This document shows, piece after piece, positions 57,480-64,000 of a stretch of 64,000 nucleotides of DNA (its first letter is position 1; each line of letters opens with the position of its first letter). Source of the DNA: Halichondria panicea (lineage: Eukaryota; Porifera; Demospongiae; Suberitida; Halichondriidae); contig NC_087386.1 of the NCBI RefSeq assembly GCF_963675165.1, positions 6,578,066 to 6,642,065 of the forward strand. Direction: 5' to 3'. The notes below the pieces were generated by a model. The model did no database searches, was not told where the DNA came from, and saw nothing but the letters and a program-made list of their open reading frames with translations. Both the position numbers and the translations under genes were made by a program.

Positions 57480-60400
57480 CTAAACTAGTTTTCTAATTTC
57501 TTGTGGATCAGTTTGACTCCGCTCTACTGAGCCGTAACTATGGCGATTTCTATCCAAAAAATATGAGTTCTCGGTATTGCCTTGACGTTCACGCCCACTC
57601 TCCCTATCGCCAGTTGCTTTGGTAACCGTTATCTTCGGAGCTCTACTCTTGTACTTTTTCCGATAGTTCTGAGGATTTACTACTCGATCTGGAAACTCGT
57701 CGGTTTGCTCTCCGTTTGAATCCTCGTAGACGAATGACATTGGTTCTTCGTCACCTTGGTTACTGCTTGTATCCGATATAATGATAATACTCTCTGAGTT
57801 CCATGATTCATTTTTAAATCGTCTACTGCAACAGTTGAGTGAGAGCATGCAGTACCAACCAGCGTAGATAATAACATAGATTAGTGGGATGAAGAGCAGG
57901 CTGTAGTTGATGATGAAGACTGGCAGAGATATTGTTGTAGTCGAATTTATTATTTGACTATTGTAGAAACTGCAAGCGTTCAATAAAGATAATAATGTGA
58001 ACATTAGAGTATCCAGATGATTGTAGCGGTCTTCCTTATATGGCCTAGCAACGGCAAACAGCATCATACCTAGCAACAGCAGCACTTGCTGTATAAAGTA
58101 CTGTTGTGCCCAGTCCAGATCACTCACCATGACAATCAACATTGCTATGCGAAACAAAAAATACAAACCAGCGAAATATCGAAAATCCCACCCACCTCTT
58201 CTCTCTGTACCATTACGATAACATTCAGTGAAGCTTTCGGCAAAAGTCTTAATGGCAATATTCTTTGGCAGCCGACTTATACAACGCTGCATGATCTTGA
58301 GGGGGTAGAGGAGGAAGAATAGCGGAGGTACCACTACAAAGATCCCAATTATGACAATCACCATGGTGAAAATTAACACAGAGTAGGGTTGACCAAAAGC
58401 ATCGAGTGAAGCATCATAGTAAAACTTTCGCTGGTCATGTATTGGGGTGTGGTTAGAGTTACTGGCATCCTTTATGGTCACCGTATTCAGTATTGGGAAT
58501 GAGACATGGACAAAAGTGGTATAAGAAAACAGGAGAAACGTTGCTATGGCATCGATTATCGATGTATTTGTATTCGTTCTCTTTTGAAATTTATCGATGC
58601 AATGTTTGAAAGGTTTCCATACAATTCGCACAACTCGAACATTCTTGTCGTACAACTTGATGCAACCATAGCAAACGAATATGAGTAGCAACGGGTAGAG
58701 TGCCATCACATACCTCAAGGCAAGGACCACTAACGTACTGACGTTGCCAACGCACACTTGGGGGAGGACTCCCTCAAAAAATTCCAGGTTCAGAATTCCA
58801 TACGGAGTTCGCACAAGCGCTATTAACACAGGGGAAACAATAGGAATATCATGAAATTTTGCACTTATTATCCCGAAGGCGAATGGGAATGGATTATGGT
58901 AGTGAGCAGTGGACACAATCTGAGCAAAGAAGACAAACCCGTTCATCGCAGGAGATGTTGCTTTGAAGTTGAAAATGGCTACTAGCAGAAAGAGAGCTGT
59001 TATTGGGAGGATCTTGATGAGTAGGAACCAGAGCCAACCTAAAGCTGGGTTGCAAGGAACACACTCATATTGGCCATTGATAGCCACACCGTAATCCCCT
59101 ATGCACTGACTACATAATATCCCCGTCCTTTTCTGTGGACCGCAAACAATGGCGTCTAACTCATCAGCTTTCTGCGGTAAATTTGGGTAGAGACGATTGA
59201 ATGGGCACTTGCCTAACACAAGAGGTAGTGACTTGTTAGGAGCACTCTTATTGTTCTCCTCGTACTGGTAAGTCATACAGTGGAAGGAAAACAGAGTAAC
59301 GGTTTGATTATCACGGGAACAATCAATTGCACCTCTGCTCGCTGGACACACGCAATCACATACCATCTCTGGGTTGTTCACACATTGTACGCTAATGAAA
59401 CCAGGGGGGCAGGCCAGAATTTCAACACCTAGCTGACTAGCAATCACTCGGGGGTCGAGGGTTCGTAACTTTAGTATCGATGGTACATTTTTCTTTCCAT
59501 ACAGCACAATCTCTTTATTAGAGATGTACTCAGTAGATTGATTCACACCGATATTACCAACATCCTCATCACTAGGGAAGGCCACGAGGACCGTCTGTAT
59601 GGTCTTTTCGTAATCGTCCACAGCTGTAACATTGAGGGAGGTGGGCCAACCAGGTACGGCAAAGAAAAACTGTGTATCGGGGGGTACAATGAGGGTACTA
59701 GAGGCGGTAGATATCTCTTGCTGGCAGTTGGAGTTGACAAACTTCGACGGATGGCCCGCACAAAAAACATCATCTGTGTGGTGAAAGTTACTAGTGGTGG
59801 AGTTGTTGCTAGGCCACTTGCATGGTTGAACGGACGTCGCGTATATAGAGTTGGACGTTCCATTGGCCGTATTGTTTGTGAAGACAAAGCTTGTACTCCA
59901 TTTGCTAGGAGGTACAGTCGGTTTGTAGTATTGGAAGAAACAGTTTTGGTTAATATTATCGTGCCCTCCGAACTGCACCGCATATATGGCCCCACCCAGA
60001 CCACCAGGCTTGACAAAATTATCACTGAAATTGAAACTTGATCCAATGTGAGACACAATCCAAGCATTACCATAGAGCGCAATAGCCCCTCCTAATCTAC
60101 CGTGGTTACCAACGAAATCCGTGGTTGAGTTCTGCATAGCCACGACATAGGTAGACAATACGACCATTGCAGTGCCATCGTTCCCAACAAAGGTGTTATG
60201 TCCTGTTAGATTGAACGGTATTCGATCTGAATACAATGCTCCCATGCCTAGAGGGTAGTGGTTGATGTTGCCAATAGTGATGTGATTAGAGTCAAATGTA
60301 CAGTCTGCAAACACAGGTTGTACTGGCAATCCGCCATGCTCATCAGGATAGTGGAGGGAAAGGTCTACTGCAGATGATAGTTGGGCTGTGTTAAGTAAAA

Positions 60401-61622
60401 AATTACAAGTATCGAACAGCAAAGAATTCGTGTTAGTTCCCGATAGACTACGAGATGTTACCATGGAAACAGCGCCACCGTAACAAACGTAGTTGTAATA
60501 GAATGTGGATCCACTAAATTTAACTGTATTATCCTCAACTTTTGAGATATATCCAGGCCATAGTTCGGAGTCTGGGGGGTAATAAATGAATTCAATTTTG
60601 ACCCCTCCACCAGAAGCAGTCCATTTGGATTGTTGTTCGTAGTCACATTCCATGGAATTTGACGAGAAATTAGAGTTCATGACCTCCAGTGTATTATTGA
60701 CACTAACATCACTGAACAAAATGTACAAACCACCACCAACGTTGGCTAGATTATAGTCAAAATGGCACTCTTTGAAAGTTATCGTATTTCGGCTAGAATT
60801 CCCCCCAAAACTAACGGACGCACCTCCTCCCTTTCCGAGAACCATGTGGTCTGTACCGTGAGGGTGCACTACATTCTGCTGCAAGTCTGAGAGGGCATTG
60901 TTGTCATTAAACTTACAATTCTCAAAAGTGTGTGTAGAGCCATTGTTAGCATAAATGGTGCTACTAGTCATACTACACTCCAGGTCCCCAGGGACACAAT
61001 AACTGAAGTCTATACTCACTCCTGAGCCACCTGGACCTTTGTGCAAGCTGCTATGAAACGCACAGCTGTGGAACTTGTTATTGCCTCCATTGTTATACAA
61101 TACAACTCCGGAACTATCCGAGTAAAACACATTCACATTCACCATGGTAATATCGGAACAGAACATGAAATACAAAGCCGTGTAAATCTCCACATACGAT
61201 AAGCCAGAAGCACTGATATTTCTGCTAGTGCTGTTATGAAGAGCCCCACAATATTTAAATGATACATTTTCAAGATAAATACCGGTCGAGTTGAGAAAAG
61301 TAAGCCCAGTGCGGTTGCACCTGACTACAGAATTTCCTCCTCCAATAATGGTCAGGTTGCGAACATGTGATAGCGTTGCATTGGCGAGAGAGTTCAGATA
61401 GAATGTACCATTTGATAGTTTAACACAAACAGACTCTTTAATGTCATGTGCTTTAACTTTTCCCAATGCTTCGGAGAATCCATTACAGTTAGGGCTACAG
61501 TTGAGCGTGATGTTGTGTTGACAGGTGTACGGAGTTGCCATGGCCACTGGATAAAGCAGGGCAGCTAGCAACAGTGCAGGAAGGAGAGCAGCTCTCATCA
61601 TGTCGTGCGTTGCCTGGGGCAT
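57480..61622 (-). CDS. Receptor-like multi-pass membrane protein, copy B
   Basis: An intron-less frame of 1380 aa, closely similar to copy A along its whole length, with the same signal peptide, N-glycosylated beta-helix-like ectodomain, Cys-rich segment, membrane domain and Ser/Arg-rich tail. Differences cluster in parts of the ectodomain (for example near residues 240-300) and in the Cys-rich segment, where copy A has ASSNALNCSPRN and copy B has ASRGAIDCSRDNQT. The first extracellular part of the membrane domain also varies (NHYNNPFPF versus AHYHNPFPF). The frame is fully preserved, so both copies are probably used. Function is not recognised. Confidence 0.85.
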   Translation of the reverse strand: MPQATHDMMRAALLPALLLAALLYPVAMATPYTCQHNITLNCSPNCNGFSEALGKVKAHDIKESVCVKLSNGTFYLNSLANATLSHVRNLTIIGGGNSVVRCNRTGLTFLNSTGIYLENVSFKYCGALHNSTSRNISASGLSYVEIYTALYFMFCSDITMVNVNVFYSDSSGVVLYNNGGNNKFHSCAFHSSLHKGPGGSGVSIDFSYCVPGDLECSMTSSTIYANNGSTHTFENCKFNDNNALSDLQQNVVHPHGTDHMVLGKGGGASVSFGGNSSRNTITFKECHFDYNLANVGGGLYILFSDVSVNNTLEVMNSNFSSNSMECDYEQQSKWTASGGGVKIEFIYYPPDSELWPGYISKVEDNTVKFSGSTFYYNYVCYGGAVSMVTSRSLSGTNTNSLLFDTCNFLLNTAQLSSAVDLSLHYPDEHGGLPVQPVFADCTFDSNHITIGNINHYPLGMGALYSDRIPFNLTGHNTFVGNDGTAMVVLSTYVVAMQNSTTDFVGNHGRLGGAIALYGNAWIVSHIGSSFNFSDNFVKPGGLGGAIYAVQFGGHDNINQNCFFQYYKPTVPPSKWSTSFVFTNNTANGTSNSIYATSVQPCKWPSNNSTTSNFHHTDDVFCAGHPSKFVNSNCQQEISTASSTLIVPPDTQFFFAVPGWPTSLNVTAVDDYEKTIQTVLVAFPSDEDVGNIGVNQSTEYISNKEIVLYGKKNVPSILKLRTLDPRVIASQLGVEILACPPGFISVQCVNNPEMVCDCVCPASRGAIDCSRDNQTVTLFSFHCMTYQYEENNKSAPNKSLPLVLGKCPFNRLYPNLPQKADELDAIVCGPQKRTGILCSQCIGDYGVAINGQYECVPCNPALGWLWFLLIKILPITALFLLVAIFNFKATSPAMNGFVFFAQIVSTAHYHNPFPFAFGIISAKFHDIPIVSPVLIALVRTPYGILNLEFFEGVLPQVCVGNVSTLVVLALRYVMALYPLLLIFVCYGCIKLYDKNVRVVRIVWKPFKHCIDKFQKRTNTNTSIIDAIATFLLFSYTTFVHVSFPILNTVTIKDASNSNHTPIHDQRKFYYDASLDAFGQPYSVLIFTMVIVIIGIFVVVPPLFFLLYPLKIMQRCISRLPKNIAIKTFAESFTECYRNGTERRGGWDFRYFAGLYFLFRIAMLIVMVSDLDWAQQYFIQQVLLLLGMMLFAVARPYKEDRYNHLDTLMFTLLSLLNACSFYNSQIINSTTTISLPVFIINYSLLFIPLIYVIIYAGWYCMLSLNCCSRRFKNESWNSESIIIISDTSSNQGDEEPMSFVYEDSNGEQTDEFPDRVVNPQNYRKKYKSRAPKITVTKATGDRESGRERQGNTENSYFLDRNRHSYGSVERSQTDPQEIRKLV

Positions 61623-62524
61623 TCACTCAGTGAGGGCTATAGGCAGTAATTATAGCTAGTTATACAGGAACACAGCGTTAAATATAGAGCATCTCTGAAT
61701 GGCATAACTTTAGTTTTGTTGGTCCAATAACGTTAAGCTTAGAGAGAGGCCATTCAGATGATAATTAGATCATGTTAATCTATTTTCTACTCAGTACTAA
61801 AGTTAAAGCATGCAAAATTAGTACACAGTGATAATATTATATACCTACATGCATATTGATGTACACAGAGCACTGACCTACAGATTGTGTAGTAGCTTCT
61901 CTGACAGATTCTTGTGTGAAGGCCTAAGACTGCGTCACATGCAGGATGTGGTTGACCATATATATAGAGAACTACTACTGCCACCCACGGCCACTCCAGC
62001 CTTTGTGTCACTGCCATTGTGTCACTGTCATGTTACCATGCACTCCATGCAACCCTGACTATCAACAATGAGTATATTTTATGGTAAAGATACATTTTTT
62101 ATTTTTGAATCAAATATGATGAAAGCAGACATTAACTGCACAAGTTTGAATAAATACATATTTTTATAAATTTATTAGATCACAAATAAAGGGATGATAA
62201 CAAAAGCTGAGAAAAAAATGGAAAATGTTCTCGTTACATGTTTGGAGAGTTGATTAAAGCTTAAAGTTCTTATCTCTTTACCTTTGGCTTGAAACTCTGT
62301 ACAGTGCATGTATGAGACAGAGGGAACATACTGAGTGGTTGCTAGGGAACACACTGAGTGGTTGCTAGGCAATTACACAAGTACACACGATCAATTAATA
62401 CATTACAAGTATACAGTACACAGATTGAAACCACACCCACACACATTAGCCTGTCTTCGATTTTCCAGGCCTTTTGTAATATCATTATTTTATCCATTCT
62501 TGGGGGATGGAATCGAGGCTAACA

Positions 62525-62566
<42 letters not shown>

Positions 62567-62621
62567 ACGTACCACCCACCCACACACTACACAGCATACA
62601 CAATGCCAATGCTTGACTCAC
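61623..62621. other. Upstream region of receptor copy B and CA microsatellite
   Basis: It holds a GGCTCTG-family fragment (61670-61780), DNA homologous to 53700-53950 and 54540-54640, and a CA tract at 62525-62561. No gene recognised. Further 3' exons of the RRM gene could lie below 62622 but cannot be placed. Confidence 0.5.
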
Positions 62622-63770
62622 AATCTCAATGTAGAGTGGGTTGGCGTTCCTCGCCAGTGTTTTCCCGTGCAGAGCTGCGATGGCTCTCTCAGCATCTGAG
62701 GCAAACATGTCCTGCACGTGTATGGGACACAGTAACAACACACTACTGTAACAGTGCATGTAGCCAGCTAAAGGGTTTCACAAGCCATTGATTGAGTTAT
62801 GGACACTATAGATACCTCCATAAAAGCTTTGTTTAGCAACAATGTACTGCCCCCCTACACTAACCTAGCCCCCTAGACTCAGTACTGCCCCCCTACACTA
62901 ACCTAGCTAGCCCCCTAGACTCAGTACTGCCCCCCTACACTAACCTGGCCCCCCAGGCTCAGTACTGCCCCCCTACACTAACCTAGCCCCCTAGACTCAG
63001 TACTGCCCCCCCTACACTAACCTAGCCCCCCAGACTCAGTACTGCCCCCTACACTAACAAGCCCCCTAGACTCAGTACTGCCCCCCCTACACTCACCACA
63101 TAGCATACCGTGGTCCTGTCCTTGGCTCTCTCAAGACTATGTACTTTACCATGAGATTGGAACTTTGACAGGACGGCCGCTCGGGTCATGTTTCCAGGAA
63201 TATTCTTAACAAACAGCTGCAAAGTAGGACAGATTTAACACTAGAGCCAGAAAGGGGGGACAGTGGGATAGTGGGGAGAAGCTGTATACACATACATACC
63301 GATACTATCTCATTGCTGTCAACAGCCTCGTGGTGTCCTGGTCTTAGGCTGACATCACGCGCAGAGGGGGGTGGGGTGGTCCGTGCTCCTCGCCCCCTCG
63401 GACTGGGGGAGCGGGTGGTCCCACTAGACGGAGATATTCGCATAGAGGCTGCAATGGATACTACACATCAATAACTGGCACACACACACACACACACAGG
63501 CACACACCCACACCCACCCACACACTACCTGGAGCACTCTTCTCCCTTGACTCTGCCCCTTTGGTACCTAGGTGGGAGAGTATAGACAGATGTGCTTTGT
63601 CTAGTAGACGAGGGGATGAGCGATTCTTCCCGACGCCATCACGAGATGAGATTGTTGCTGGTAGCGATTTGACAGACTGGGGCGAGTTGGAACGAGACGA
63701 CTCTCGCGTGGAAGTGGGTGTGGCTACACGTCTACCACTAGAGCTCGATGAATGATTAACGTGTGGGTCC
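62622..63770 (-). CDS. RRM-domain RNA-binding protein, partial
   Basis: Four minus-strand exons are visible: about 63530-63770, 63300-63448, 63109-63216 and 62622-62711. The first two encode a Ser/Arg/Pro-rich low-complexity region (SSSSSGRRVATPTSTRESS, TTRSPSPRGRGARTTPPP). The next two make an RRM-like fold: RNP2-type LFVKNIPGNMTRAAVLSKF, then ASDAERAIAALHGKTL and NPLYIEI as the last strand. The usual aromatic RNP1 is not evident, so RNA binding may be atypical. The 5' end lies beyond the right edge and the 3' end is not found. It is probably a nuclear RNA-processing factor; the specific family is not identified. Confidence 0.7.
62847..63090 (+). repeat. Minisatellite, about 40-44 bp units
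   Basis: Some six units of the type TACACTAACCTAGCCCC..TAGACTCAGTACTGCCCCCC lie in tandem with small length changes. They are in the intron between the two RRM exons. Confidence 0.92.
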
Positions 63771-64000
63771 GACCTACGCGCGCGCGCGCATGTGTGTGTG
63801 TGTGTGTGAGGGGGCGGTGATTCTACTGTACATGTTAAATTATGGGCCATCAAAGTTAGCTCCAAAAAACACCACTGTTTTTTTCTTCTAGAATTTGGGC
63901 TCGAAAAAAGTGCTATTATAAGCACAGCACTATACCAAGGAACTGCTATAATTATGTAAATGCATCTTTTAGTATCGTTCTCATCACATGAGTGGGCGTT

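Noticed and set aside
62847-63090. Repeat array considered as a CRISPR
   Set aside because: Units are contiguous with no unique spacers, and the DNA is eukaryotic with spliced genes; it is a minisatellite.

Overview
The window is intron-rich animal nuclear DNA. It has short GT..AG introns, long CA/TG microsatellites, many small inverted-repeat transposons, and metazoan housekeeping genes (NDUFA9, carnitine O-acetyltransferase, a calcineurin-like phosphatase). Tandem CARD-TIR genes, Death-domain proteins fused to a ROC-COR GTPase, and a cellular 2A-like motif fit a sponge (Porifera) best. That assignment is inference: no species-diagnostic marker is visible.

Positions 1-525 hold a LINE endonuclease fragment running off the left edge. 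Positions 713-27483 are a tandem cluster of innate-immunity-type genes, all on the + strand: (1) a broken CARD-TIR-Death-Death copy (713-2714); (2) a nine-exon gene, open across all inferred junctions (3084-11302, about 1356 aa), with a hydrophobic leader ending in a 2A-like NPGP motif, three Death domains, a helical segment, a ROC-COR GTPase and an Ig-like domain; (3) a two-exon CARD-TIR gene (13742-14792); (4) a CARD-TIR-Death-ROC-COR-Ig copy with several frameshifts (15287-21066); (5) a second two-exon CARD-TIR gene (23761-24598); (6) a gene predicted to encode half-CARD, TIR, linker, CARD and a purine-nucleoside-phosphorylase-like domain (25115-27483). Five of the six share a similar upstream cassette with a GGGGTGGGGCATGTAG-like box, which suggests common regulation. 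The cores of genes 2 and 4 are a recent duplication carrying different N-terminal modules.

Positions 27762-48713 are ordinary single-copy genes: a Ser/Thr phosphatase with its own C-terminal EF-hands and a long insert inside the catalytic domain (minus), a GT92 glycosyltransferase (plus), NDUFA9 (plus), a secretory-pathway JmjC hydroxylase (minus) and carnitine O-acetyltransferase (plus). The last two diverge from a gap of about 100 bp.

Positions 48150-62400 are a segmental tandem duplication. Its unit is the last two acetyltransferase exons plus a single-exon gene for a 1379-1380 aa receptor-like protein (N-glycosylated beta-helix ectodomain, Cys-rich segment, multi-pass membrane region) plus upstream DNA. 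There are two intact receptor genes and one wrecked copy between them. The right edge (62622-63770) carries part of an RRM-protein gene on the minus strand.

The most notable biology is the immune cluster. TIR domains that keep the candidate catalytic glutamate, a TIR-CARD-PNP fusion that would put two possible nucleotide-metabolising effectors on one chain, and a Death/ROCO/Ig GTPase behind a 2A-like leader look like a lineage-specific, rapidly reshuffling nucleotide-based immune system.
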